Below, piece after piece: positions 1 to 10,036 of a DNA stretch of 30,689 nt. Source of the stretch: Nemertoderma westbladi (Eukaryota; Xenacoelomorpha; Nemertodermatida; Nemertodermatidae); assembly GCA_032718475.1 (NCBI GenBank), contig JAUCBJ010001941.1:1-30689 (forward strand), in the 5' to 3' direction. The translations under genes and the position numbers were made by a program. The first letter of the stretch is position 1, and each line of letters begins with the position of its first letter. The notes beneath the pieces were generated by a model. It ran no database searches and was not told the origin of the DNA. It saw only the letters and a list, made by a program, of their open reading frames with translations.

Positions 1-2220
1 CGGGACAGGCGTCCTTACCTGAGGTCTATGTGGTATAGTTTCCTCCGATATGCGTACTCGTTGACTAGGCTGGACTTTATCTAACTCAGGCCTGCTGGGA
101 TTAGAATTACTTCTTACCTGGGCTGCTTCCATTAACCGTAGGTTGCTAAGCATGTCCATTATAGGTTGGATGTGCGGCGATATAGCTTGCGCTAAACTAG
201 CACTTAACTCATCCCTCGTAATAAATTCCTGGCTAGGGTTCTGTTGTATAGTCGGCTCTATCTGAGTAATTCGCTGTCTCTCATATGATCCCTCTTCCGG
301 TTTAACCCGGAAGTTCTCCGTCGAACTGGGTCGGCGCTCCGTCCGCGTATTCCAAACCCGCGGGTTCGGTTCGCCAAGTACTCGTCCCGTCGGAGTTTCT
401 CTAAACTCTTCATTCTCTCGTTCGGTGTATAGTGGTGCGGTGTTCCGATGACATAGATCCTGCGCGATAGGTGAAGCACTAATACCAACTGGCGTGCGAT
501 ATGTAGAGAACGGTTTAGCGATCCGTGTACTCGTAATAGCTGGACCGGGTATAGGAATTCTGGTCGTCGTCGACTCGCGTATAGCCGGAGTTCTCGCTTC
601 CTGTTCGGCCTTCTGCAGTGCGAACAGTTCTCGCAACTCTGTCCCTACACTCGCCCCACATTCTTCGATCATTCGCATCCCCTTCTCGCCGATTTCGTTC
701 GCCTTCCTAGTCCGTTCTTCGCTCTCTAAACTTAATCTCGCACTTTCCAACTGCGCCAGTTTACGTTCTTCTTCTTCCCTCGCTCGTCTCGCTACGCTCT
801 CTTCTTCCAGTCGCGCCTTTTCTTCATACAACATCTGTCGCTCCTTCTCGATCTCGAGTTCGCGTTCCTTGCGTTCGCGTTCAAGTTCGAGTTCGCGTTC
901 TTTCTGTTCGCGTTCGAGTTGGAGTTCGCGTTTCTTCGCTTCCTGATCGCGTTCGAGTTGGAGTTCGCGTTTCTTCGCTTCCCGTTCGCGTTCAAGTTGG
1001 AGTTCGCGTTCTTTCTGTTCGCGTTTCAGTTGGAGTTCGCGTTCTTTTCGTTCGCGTTCCGCTTGCTCACGCTTACCTTTGTCTTCCAACTCCCGCAACT
1101 TTGCGTCTAACTTACGTGCGCGCTCCCGTTCCCGCTCAGCTTCCTTCCGTGCTTCCGATGCACGCAAAACTTCCGCCTGCTGTTCGTCTAGTCGGCGTCT
1201 TCTCTCCTCCGCCGAGTTGTGAGAAACAAGGGATCTAGCACATATAACTTTCCCTCGCGCGTGACTAACCTGGGAATCGCCGCTGTCTCTGGATGCATCG
1301 TCGGGTGGAGTTAACGTCCTCTGTTGAATGTTCTCCGTCGTCGGTAGCACCTGGCCTGGTACCACCACTCCATTCTGCATCAGCCAGCTAGTAACTTCCC
1401 TCTGATAATGGCGCTCTTCCTTATCTTGGATCTCTTCCCGCTCCACTAAGTCTCTTAACTCTGCGTCACTCACCTGAGTCGCCTGCGCTTGTGATGCCCA
1501 TAGCAGCCAGTTCTCCGTCCTAACTCGTCGGAATCGCTCCGATAACTCGCGGTGCTCTAACAAGGCTGCTAAAACCCTGTCGTAAATCCTCGTTGCTACG
1601 TCGCTCGACTGAGACTCTACTGCCTTCTTCGCTAGGACTGCAAGCTCCTCCATCTGCTTGAATAACGCTGAGTTATATCCTCTTCTAATCTCTGCTAACT
1701 CTACCCTCCCAATGTTGGCTGAGTCGGCCAACATTTTTCTTACCTTGTCCGCCGTCCGAGTTATATGTCCGGCATGCGCGCGAAGTTTCTTCTTTATCGC
1801 GATATCAAGTTCTCTATCACTTACCTGACTTACACTCGGTGGACTTGAAGGATTATTTCGGGAACTACGGGTACTCCTTACAGCCGTTGGGACCACGGCA
1901 CTTACCATACCCACAGGTCTGGAAACCGGGCTCCGGGCTCTCGCTTCTGCTACACTATCCTCCCTATCACTCACCTCTGTCCGGGCTGCCGTACAGTCCT
2001 TCCTTACAGTAGCGGTAGGGGATCCTAATACTATTACTTGAGGTTGCTGTTCTTCCTCACTAGTCACTGTCTCGTCCTCCTGTTCACTTACGTCAGCGTC
2101 ACTCGCTGCGTCGTCATAGTCGGCATTGTCGTCAACAGTAATATTGACGCTATCGTCAGTCGGCGGTCCAGCCGCCGTCTCATAGCTGTCCTCTAGTGCC
2201 TCCTTGTCTGAGACACTCAT
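1..2220 (-). CDS. Large coiled-coil protein, partial (runs off left edge); possible gag-like
   Basis: Reading the minus strand from the ATG at 2220-2218 gives 740 codons to base 1 with no stop; I checked every triplet. An in-frame TAG lies two codons upstream, so this is the first possible start. Residues 1-60 are acidic (DDNADYDDAASDADVSEQED). About 70-165 are Ser/Arg-rich, and 165-330 are helical and charged. Roughly 338-530 form a long charged coiled coil with repeated RELQLERE-type heptads. The last 200 residues are Thr/Pro-rich. There is no signal peptide, membrane segment or zinc knuckle in the visible part. The stretch is CpG-rich, unlike the AT-rich flanks, and apparently intronless. 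That combination would suit the N-terminal part of a retroelement gag, with capsid and pol beyond the window, but no diagnostic gag motif is visible. A host coiled-coil gene is equally possible. The open frame is seen; its identity is not known. Confidence 0.75.
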   Translation of the reverse strand, partial: MSVSDKEALEDSYETAAGPPTDDSVNITVDDNADYDDAASDADVSEQEDETVTSEEEQQPQVIVLGSPTATVRKDCTAARTEVSDREDSVAEARARSPVSRPVGMVSAVVPTAVRSTRSSRNNPSSPPSVSQVSDRELDIAIKKKLRAHAGHITRTADKVRKMLADSANIGRVELAEIRRGYNSALFKQMEELAVLAKKAVESQSSDVATRIYDRVLAALLEHRELSERFRRVRTENWLLWASQAQATQVSDAELRDLVEREEIQDKEERHYQREVTSWLMQNGVVVPGQVLPTTENIQQRTLTPPDDASRDSGDSQVSHARGKVICARSLVSHNSAEERRRRLDEQQAEVLRASEARKEAERERERARKLDAKLRELEDKGKREQAERERKERELQLKREQKERELQLEREREAKKRELQLERDQEAKKRELQLEREQKERELELERERKERELEIEKERQMLYEEKARLEEESVARRAREEEERKLAQLESARLSLESEERTRKANEIGEKGMRMIEECGASVGTELRELFALQKAEQEARTPAIRESTTTRIPIPGPAITSTRIAKPFSTYRTPVGISASPIAQDLCHRNTAPLYTERENEEFRETPTGRVLGEPNPRVWNTRTERRPSSTENFRVKPEEGSYERQRITQIEPTIQQNPSQEFITRDELSASLAQAISPHIQPIMDMLSNLRLMEAAQVRSNSNPSRPELDKVQPSQRVRISEETIPHRPQVRTPVP
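845..1060 (-). repeat. Coding minisatellite of coiled-coil heptads
   Basis: Six or so imperfect copies of a 36-45 bp unit encode variants of KRELQLERE and KERELQLERE. They are in frame with the large coiled-coil ORF and lengthen its coil by several heptads. Unit boundaries shift between copies, as expected from slippage under selection for frame. Confidence 0.75.
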
Positions 2221-5034
2221 AGTCTAAATAATGTTTGCCTTCCGGCAAAAATCTCGCAAAGTTCGAGATATAAATATAATTTAACCGAAATACGGTCAAA
2301 TTATTTGTCAAATAATCAGTTGGTCCAAATGTTAAATAAATTCGCAATGCAATATTGTGAATTTAATGGGGTATATAGTTATAGCAAATACTAGCACAAT
2401 ATTTAAACAAAAATATTATTATATAGCTACTATATAGCATTAAATACCGGTATAGCACAAAATAACCTTGAATCTAATACAAAATATTCAAAATATACTT
2501 GCCGCCCGAATATTTCTAATTTTATATATATAGCTCTAATCAACGTAATTTTAATTTCAAATATTATATGTATCCACTAGCGCGTGGCTACATCTTCGGG
2601 TTGCGACTCTCTCTAACTCTCTCTCTAAATTGAGCGATTCAAAAAACCATGGCCGGCTAAACCTAAATATCCTAACTAATAAATTGAGTTCAGCTTCGCA
2701 GTTAAACAACTGATAATTTTTTACTGCTTCCACAAACACAATGGTGCCAACAGAACAACTAACCTTGTTTGCTGTGAGATTCCACGTCCGCGTCCAAAGA
2801 TTCAGGCCCTTCGCTGATTGCAAACCGAACCCGCAGACCCACACGAACCCCAAACTCAGAAGTTCCGTCTTGCCATGTATCTCCAGATGGTATAAAATAA
2901 CTAAGCGGTTACCTAACATACCGGTACAAAACTCTAGAATTTTACAAAATAATTTTGACCGAAACTGAATTCTCGCAAACCTAGCTAATAATTTTCAAAA
3001 AACTTACTAATTACAATTTGCCCTAAGGCCTAAGGAACTGCTGTATTCGCAATTAGCAAAAACGCACTACCGTACATCCACTGTATGCAGTACAGTAAGT
3101 AAAACAGTACACCAACCTAACAGCCTAATGATACTGTGTGTGGTACGGCAAAACAAATGTCCCTTCTACCGTACGCAGTAACAGCAATCAGCCTAATGTA
3201 CTACTGTACTAGTGTACGCAGCCAGTGAATACAGTAATCTAAACTAACAGCCTAAAGGAATATACTCAATGTCTTACTGTACGCTAGCCTATAGCCTACA
3301 GCAGACGATCACGTGCTCCAATTTATTGCCTAATACTATGATACTACTATCAGCCTAAGAATACTCTATTGACCGCTGCAAGCAACAGCCAATAACACGT
3401 ATCACTGATAAACAACCGCGACCTCTATACTAACAGCAGAACTGTTGAACAGACCAATACCCGTTAATATCCTTCTGCCAACCTAATAAGTTCTCGTCTA
3501 ACCAATAAGACACAAAGACTGCTCTACTGTTAAGTAAAGGGGCTCAGGAGCGTGATATTACTAAATTGTAAGGGTTGCTAAATACAAAACCGCTACTTAC
3601 CGTTAGATGGCGCTAATCTGCCGTTCGCTAATATATTTTACTAATTTTACACAACTCCTGCAAAATCGCTTGTTCCTTTCTCTACCGATTGCTCAATAGA
3701 GAGCTAACTGTTCGAATCTATGAGCCACGCAGGAATAACCAAAACAATAAACCCGAGTCGGCTCCCTAAGCTTACTTAAGACGAGTGCGAGAGGCCTTGC
3801 ACTCAGAGTATTCTTACGCCTAATTCTATCACTATTAAAGCACGCTATTACCTACGTCTTTTCTAATCGCGAATACTGGGGGTTCTCTAACGTAATGTGT
3901 GAATGCGAGAATATTTAAAATATCAAAAATGGTACAGTAATTGTCTCTCGTGGATAGTACCACTCTGGGTCTAAAATTGCCTGCAGCTGGCTTTAGGCCA
4001 GCAAATCACTAGCGTTTCGTGCGTACCGAAAAGTGCATTCTAGCTGATTGTCCGCTAATGCAAATAACCGCTCAGCGTGAATAGTTTACAGTACTCTAAT
4101 TGTTACTTTAGTTACTCTCCGCTATGCTGCGTACTAATTCTTAATTTTACTAATCAATTACAGTCACAAATATTTAACGGCGTACTAATTACTAAGAGTT
4201 CCAGAATAAGTAATTCTAATTTATCACGCAACAGGTTTCGCTAGTAATAGCCTAAATTGCCGTATTACTTTGACCTAATCAGTAACTAATTGTTGTAACT
4301 AAGAAATAGAAATCAATCAAAGAGAAAAGAGTGCCTACCTAAACATTCACAATCATAGGCACACTTCAGTAACACACCAATCAGCGTCAGCAATCACAGT
4401 TCGCAATTATGCAGTTAACTACTGTATAGCCCACAATTATGCGACTCACTATTCGTACTACACGCTCAACGTTCGAAACGTTGTGATACGTGCAGGCCTC
4501 TCCCGGGTACATATAGGACTCCTAACTAACCTGATTCCCGCCCCCTTAATACTAAATAGAGACGAAACCTGGATCATCAGCCCCCTAATTACCGTACCGG
4601 CGATTGGTCTGCGTACCACAGCGTTAACTTCCCGACCGCAACGGTGACCCCACGCCAGCGTTGCTCGCTTTGAATCCTCCGCTCTCCCTTAGTCGCCCAA
4701 CCCCCCGATGTGCCCACCGCCCACTGGCGCCTTAGCCCTCCATTACGCTAATAGCTACCGTAGCGGCGCATGCAAATCACAAAGTCTGACAGTCTCAGAA
4801 ATCCCTTAGGATTATTGCGCAGGAAAGAATCACATAGAACCATTAATCAAAAGTAGAAATCATAGTTCAGTTGTAATTAGCAGTAATCGAAGGAATTAAT
4901 TGAGAAACACAAGCAAGAGTAATCGCACTAGCAAATCATTTCAAGAAATTAATCAAATTGCAAAAATACTCTAAAATCCGTCAAAATTGAATAGAGACAG
5001 CTCAGCAAGTACAACAGCAGTGAAGGTTGAATCG
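2221..5034. other. Non-coding stretch upstream of the coiled-coil ORF
   Basis: No convincing gene. Small open frames here (for example 2557-2919 minus and 2741-2968 plus) have no recognisable domain. The segment from 2221 to 2550 is very AT-rich. The segment from about 3020 to 3360 has several CAGCCTAA/TAGCCTA motifs and many GTACAGT/ACTGTAC words. CTAAT is frequent from 3600 to 4900. A 17-bp palindrome (CAACGTT-CGA-AACGTTG) lies at 4467-4483. In the minus-strand sense this could be leader, intron or long terminal repeat of the ORF at 1-2220, with a splice-acceptor-like TTATTTAG directly before its ATG. I could not find a primer-binding site or an LTR boundary. Confidence 0.4.
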
Positions 5035-5125
5035 ATTGATAGGCTCTACCGGCACACCGCCAATTTATAGGTGATCCGGATGGGATGATGCAATAGGGTG
5101 ACTCAATCGCTCTCCTATTGGCTCT
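5035..5125 (-). promoter_or_regulatory. Candidate minus-strand core promoter (CCAAT + TATA)
   Basis: On the minus strand there is an AGCCAATAGG box at about 5113-5122, then CTATAAATT at about 5062-5070 some 45 bp downstream, and an initiator-like TATCAATC about 30 bp beyond it near 5035. The order, strand and spacing fit an RNA polymerase II core promoter pointing at the ORF at 1-2220. It is 2.8 kb from that ATG, so a spliced or long leader would be needed. Motifs are seen; promoter activity is inferred. Confidence 0.3.
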
Positions 5126-5470
5126 CCAGTCCATGCTAGCATTAGACCAACCTGGAAGCAGTTAATCCAATAAGGAGGCCGGATTGTAGCCCTATTGCTC
5201 AAATTATTACCATATATGGTAATGGTTCACGTCTCTGGCTGCTGAATGGCCAGGACGGCGTCCCTATATGCTAGCCCTATCAAACTAATATCAGCAAGCA
5301 CAAAATCCAGGGTCCGAATAAACTCGCTACCCTGGAACTATCTACATATATCCTAATACAAAATTACGTAGGTAGGGCTACATACTATACAAAATGGATG
5401 GTTTCAAATATATGGGCGTTTTGATTTCCCTACCTAAATACCACTGCGTTATTATGCCTTATCTAAAATA

Positions 5471-5570
5471 TCATGCTGCACAATGGACTAATATTACGTA
5501 CAGTATAACGGACTAATATTGCATACTGCATAACGGACTAATATTACATACTGCATGATGACTAATAATA
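5471..5570. repeat. 25-bp tandem repeat, four copies
   Basis: Four consecutive units start at 5471, 5496, 5521 and 5546. Each resembles GCATACTGCATAACGGACTA plus ATATT; the second and third are the closest match and the fourth is degenerate. Confidence 0.85.
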
Positions 5571-5949
5571 TGGATACAGCGCCATATACCGTAACACATT
5601 ATAAACAATAAACATTCCACAAGATTAACCAATTATCAACTATTTATTTGCTTTTGTCCTTCTTCATTAATTTGCTAGTAAAAACACAATGTTTAAAAAA
5701 ACACTGGCTTCCAAAAAAAATACTATGGTCAATTGAAAGACCAATCTATCTATCACATACCAAAAAAACTTTTTTATGTCTTAATTCAGTTCTACCCCAC
5801 ACCCTTCTGAATCTTAATGAAATTGAATGGAATATTAGCATTCGGAACTGCCAAGTTTTAGCATCGTCTCGAGGCTATTTAATTGCTAAACAATCTACTG
5901 TAGAACACTGTAAAAAATAATGTAACAAAAACTGTCCTAATAGCATATA
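5571..5949. other. AT-rich stretch, no supported gene
   Basis: A 90-codon open frame (5648-5920, plus) occurs here, but it is AT-driven, has no recognisable domain and no homolog that I know. I see nothing else. Confidence 0.4.
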
Positions 5950-5984
5950 GGGGGGGGGGGGGGGGGTGGGGGTGGGGGGGGGGG
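5950..5984 (+). repeat. Poly-G tract with G-quadruplex potential
   Basis: Thirty-five bases of G interrupted only by two T's. It is not flanked by the C-run arrangement seen in the TTAA-bounded elements, so it is recorded as a simple repeat. Run length may be affected by sequencing error. Confidence 0.9.
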
Positions 5985-6379
5985 ACTGGACGCAATTAAA
6001 ATCCATCCCTCTCCAGGGGATATTGGACGCAAATAACTTTTGATTACTCTAAAAAATAAAACTGTAACCTGTTCTATTGGGTTTAGTTTATTGTTTTGGT
6101 TAGAATAATTGGTGGCCTTTAAGTCACTGAATTAAGACACAATATTCCAGGAGATGGCGTAGGTACGCACCAACGAAGTGGAACTGGCAATTACCAATAA
6201 TATATAAAAATAGCTATTAAAATAAGCTGTTTCAAAATTATAATACTTGACTATTGAAATGAATCATAAAAAAATGTTCTAGAAGACTTTTATTATAAAA
6301 TCCTTCAAATATATGAAAAATTATTTTAAAAACGTGTGCCTACTAAATTTAGTAGGTAGAATGCAGCTTTCATGGTCGT

Positions 6380-6596
6380 ATATTTAGTAGGTCATGATGG
6401 TATCTATTTTTGATAGAGCTACCCAAGCCTTTGCTTTCCTAACTTCTATGTCCTTTTTGCTACTCTCTATCCATGATCCAAGGTACTGGAAGTCGTCTAC
6501 CTTCCTTAGTTGATTATTATCAATGGTTGTCAAGTTTCCATCAACATTAAAAGCCATGAATGCGGTCTTGGTAGCATATGCAATCCAACCTCCTTA
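6380..6596 (-). pseudogene. RTE-like LINE reverse transcriptase, 3' fragment
   Basis: Minus-strand translation gives KEVGLHM, then after a small frameshift TKTAFMAFNVDGN, KVDDFQYLGSWIESS and KKDIEVRKAKAWVAL. This is the region downstream of the catalytic FADD box in RTE-type non-LTR retrotransposons (the YLGSWIESS/RKAxAW block). It is the direct continuation of the fragment at 10037-11440, from which it was separated by insertion of the element at 6598-10036. Similarity fades left of about 6380. The frameshift and truncation make it non-functional. Confidence 0.8.
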
Positions 6597-6639
6597 TGGC
6601 ATTACTATGGTATGTATAAGCAAAAATTGAAAATTTTAA

Positions 6640-6930
6640 TATGACATTTTCTGTACTTATCTTTTGTTGTTCTAGAAGAAAAATATTTGTTCTAGAACAT
6701 TTTTTTTTACAAAACTATAGCTAATATGACACAACATTAAAAAAAAAGTATAGCAAAAACTAGCAACTACAAATAAAATTCCGGTCATGGATACACATAC
6801 TATAGTATGTAGTAGTGCCTTTCATTTTTATACACGTTGTAAAACGATTCCATGCGTTTTAAATAGAATCCACATTTTTTCTAAAAAATGTTCTAGAACA
6901 AAAAATATTTGTTCCAGAACATAATATTTT
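6640..6930. repeat. Inverted cluster of TTCTAGAA palindromes
   Basis: GTTCTAGAA-type palindromes occur near 6670, 6690, 6890 and 6914 (the last as TTCCAGAA), each followed or preceded by AT-rich ATATTT spacers. The two pairs are inverted about a centre near 6790. Another copy lies at 6282, outside the element. The word matches a two-unit heat-shock element, but a structural role in the transposon is as likely. Confidence 0.6.
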
Positions 6931-8262
6931 TAAAAAAGAATAGTTGACATGTTCTGCAACATTTTCTATACAAATAGAAATAAGAACTAGCTACTATAAA
7001 ATATTTATATAAGGAAGTAGGATGTCGGAACCAGTGTTGAAATTACTATCTAAACCTACCTAAAACACTAGCTACACCATACAATTTAGAACAATAATTT
7101 TTCTTGTCCGTTGAAATCACTCATTCTGTCTTCAGGGGTGGTATGCACCAAGCGATCTAATTAGTCTGAACTAGGTAACTTGTTCTAATTAGAACCAGCT
7201 CAGTCAAATCATTATGCACCAACTTTAGACTATCCAAATTTCTAATCGAATTAGAATAGAAATATTAGACAGCTAATAGGTGTCTAATTTTCTAGTTTCT
7301 GCTCAGCTGCTGATATGTTTCCAATAGTTACGAGCCAAACAATCAGCAGATTTTCTATTCTATTCTGTTGTTAATAAGGTTGAGTAACGAGTGGACATTA
7401 TATACAGTATTGTATATACATGTACTGCCGTAAGCGGTAAGCCATACATAAAACTTAGCAAAAGAACTTTGTAAATGTTTGATATTAGTGCAATATATTA
7501 TTATGGGTGAGCCGAGGGTGGCAAATAATATTTTATGTTTGTGAAAATGCTTAGAACATCTTTCTAACACGCTATTAACTTTCAAATTCACGTAAAAACT
7601 ATTTACAATAATGGTCATCGGAACAGCTCGCTACCACCACTATATCGAATATCGGGCATAATCATTTAATGGCTGCTGTTAGGAACAAAGCGAATTCGAT
7701 ACCTTTATCACTCAAAATCTCAAAGTTTATTGAACTTATAGTGCTCAAAATATAATAATTCGAAAGTAACAGGCTCTTTATTACGGTGGCCCACAACGGA
7801 CACAATTAAAGAAATAACCTCAATTCGCGGCATCTTTAGTTTTCCCGTGAAATTTCGCGGACTGTACCTCTACCTCTAATCTTTAATAATCAAAATACAC
7901 AACTGAAATCGAATGCCCATAAAAATCTGCTTAAGCTTAAAAAAACAAATTTTGAAAACAAAAACCAGGAATATGATATTTTTTAATTCAAAATTTGATC
8001 AATTTATGAAAGATAAAGGGGCATAAATAGCGCCAGAATTTTAGAATGTTTTCAAAACTCTCTGCCACACATAGTATCAAGATTCTGTTAATATTTTAGT
8101 CATTTTTCGAAGGTATTTATCCAACTAAAACCACGAATAACAAAAATCTCCATTCAAATATCCGAATTATTCGCAAAAAATGTGACGAATTTCTGATTAT
8201 GCCCATATGCAAATGTAAGAAACCAGCACCACACAATACAATACCAGCAGAGTACTGTAGTA

Positions 8263-9704
8263 TTAACCCTATTACCACTGGGGTGTTTTGACCATTAGCA
8301 CCACTGGGGGGGGGGGGGGGGGGGGGGCCGATTCGGCCCACCCACTATATTTTTGTAGTCGTCCAATGAAATCCTACAAAATTTGGGCTGTTGGTGAAAC
8401 AACTATAGATGAACACTACCAAACCTTAAAAAGTTAAAATTTCATAAGCAGGGACTCATAATTTTGATGAAAAATAAAAGTAGTCCCAGGACAAAATTAC
8501 AAAATTTTTCGTTTTCTAAAAACTAATAGTGTGGCAGTGTTGGCTAGATTTAGTAGGTTTTTCAAGACGCTGAATCGAATGTGATTATATTCCACTTCCA
8601 AAAATTGAAGTGGATGCTATTTTTCGTGCACCTAAGAAGTGGGCGTGGCACTTCAAATTTTGAAAAATTAGATATTCAGAAAATGCCCCTAATTTTTTTA
8701 TTTCAACGCATCTTTATGGGTTTTCTGGGCCGCTGAATCGATTGAAAGTAATATAGAAGCCTGAAGACTGAGTGGTTCGCCATTTTTGGTGCACCAAAAT
8801 TAGGGCGTGGCACTTCAAATTTTGAAAAATACGAGATTCGGAAAATAAACCAAAATTGAAATTTTAACGAATTTATATAGGTTTTCCAGACCGCTGAATC
8901 GATTGAAAGTAATATAGAAGCCTGAAGACTTAGAAGTTAGCCATTTTTTGAAATCAAAACTTTAGTGTTTTTTCCGAATCTCGTATTTTTCAAAATTTGA
9001 AGTGCCACGCCCTAATTTTGGTGCACCAAAAATGGCGAACCACTAAGTCTTCAGGCTTCTATACTACTTCCAATCGATTCAGCGCTCCAGAAAACCTATA
9101 AAAATGCTTTGCAAATCAAAACTTTAGTGTATTTTCCGAATCTCGTATTTTTCAAAATTTGAAGTGCCACGCCCTAATTTTGGTGCACCAAAAATGGCGA
9201 ACCACTAAGTCTTCAGGCTTCTATACTACTTTTAATCGATTCAGCGCTCCAGAAAACCAATAAAAATGCTTCGAAATCAGAACTTTAGTAAATTTTCCGA
9301 ATAAAGTAATTTTGAAATTTTAAAGTGCCACGCCCTAAATTTGGTGCTCCAAAAATGACGTACCACTACACTTACATACTTGTATAGAGCATTAGAGTGA
9401 TCATCCAAACCAATAAAAATAAATAAAAATAGCCCAAACATAAATAATTACTAAATCACGAATGACTTTGTAAAATTCGAAAATTTCAAAAAATTTGGTG
9501 CTAGAGACCAAATTTTGAGGTGGCACCCACATCGAAAAGTAGAAATCCAATTGCAACGGCGTTTTTTGCAAAACATGCGGCATTAAATTTGGCTAATTCT
9601 CACAAAAAATTGGGCCGGTACGTAATGTGGTTGCATAGTTACAGCAACTAAAAACTAGGAAGGGGCCGATTCGGCCCCCCCCCCCCCAGTGGTAATAGGG
9701 TTAA
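8263..9704. mobile_element. TTAA-bounded piggyBac-like MITE, copy 1
   Basis: TTAA (8263-8266) is followed by CCCTATTACCACTGGGG, and its exact 17-bp inverted copy precedes TTAA at 9701-9704. TTAA duplication with CCCT-initial ends is characteristic of piggyBac. Inside each end is a G-run or C-run next to the palindrome GGGCCGATTCGGCCC (8325-8339 and 9663-9677). The left end repeats the CCACTGGGG motif after about 26 bp, before a 22-G run. No transposase is encoded. The interior carries units of about 162 bp. This is the innermost level of the nest. Confidence 0.8.
8540..9520. repeat. Internal ~162-bp repeats in two opposed arms
   Basis: Units are recognised by a GGTGCACC-type palindrome, a GTGGCACTTCAAATTTTGAAAA block and a CGCTGAATCGATTG block. 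The palindrome occurs at 8625 and 8788 in one orientation, then in the opposite orientation at 9020, 9182, 9343 and (as GGTGCTAGAGACC) 9496. Spacings are 163, then 162, 161 and 153 bp. The last unit matches the repeats of the elements at 12218 and 14254, tying the three elements to one superfamily. Confidence 0.8.
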
Positions 9705-10036
9705 TTAAGGTAACATCCATACAGTGCTAGACAGATAGCCAATGATAAATCTTTAAAAGAAATGCTGATCTGTGATTGGATTTGATACAATTGGAGCTAA
9801 TCATTGTATTGGTTCTTCCAGTCTAATCTAATTAGACTGAACTAGAAATAGAATAGACTGGAAAATATTGGTGCATATAGAAATTAGACTAATCTAACTC
9901 TAGACTGAGTCTACACTAATTAGTGAACTAATTAAACTCATTCTATTCTAAATTGGTGCATATCACCCCTGATTTTGACTATTAAAATCAATCGAAAAAA
10001 TTGTAAATTTTTGCTTATACATACCATAGTAATGCC

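Larger units (their letters stand above)
7132..9972. mobile_element. Second-level inverted-repeat DNA element (TCAGGGGTG...CACCCCTGA)
   Basis: The left end TCAGGGGTGGTATGCACCAA and the right end match as inverted repeats at 19 of 20 bases. Both subterminal zones (7132-7290 and 9800-9972) repeat the TATGCACCAA word and are rich in GTCTAATTAG/AGACTAAT words, giving long degenerate TIRs. It lies wholly inside the element at 6598-10036 and itself contains the TTAA-bounded element at 8263-9704. No transposase remains. I could not define a target duplication, so the superfamily (Harbinger-like or hAT-like) stays open. Confidence 0.65.
6598..10036. mobile_element. DNA transposon with 31-bp perfect terminal inverted repeats, inserted in LINE
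   Basis: The left end GGCATTACTATGGTATGTAT... and the right end are exact inverted copies for 31 bp, extending imperfectly to about 40 bp. CCTCCTTA flanks both sides (6589-6596 and 10037-10044), an 8-bp target duplication; one extra T lies between it and the left end. The LINE reading continues across the two flanks, confirming insertion. Excluding the nested element at 7132-9972, only about 600 bp belong to this transposon, so it is a non-autonomous, MITE-like copy. The left part holds palindromic TTCTAGAA boxes. An 8-bp duplication fits hAT, P or Merlin; the TIR does not let me choose. Confidence 0.8.

Noticed and set aside
2741-2765. TGGTGCCAACAGAAC as a retroviral-type primer-binding site
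   Set aside because: It lies on the strand opposite to the large ORF, and no LTR boundary (TG...CA) adjoins it convincingly.
5648-5920. 90-codon plus-strand ORF
   Set aside because: AT-rich, no domain, no supporting signals; the length is within chance for such composition.
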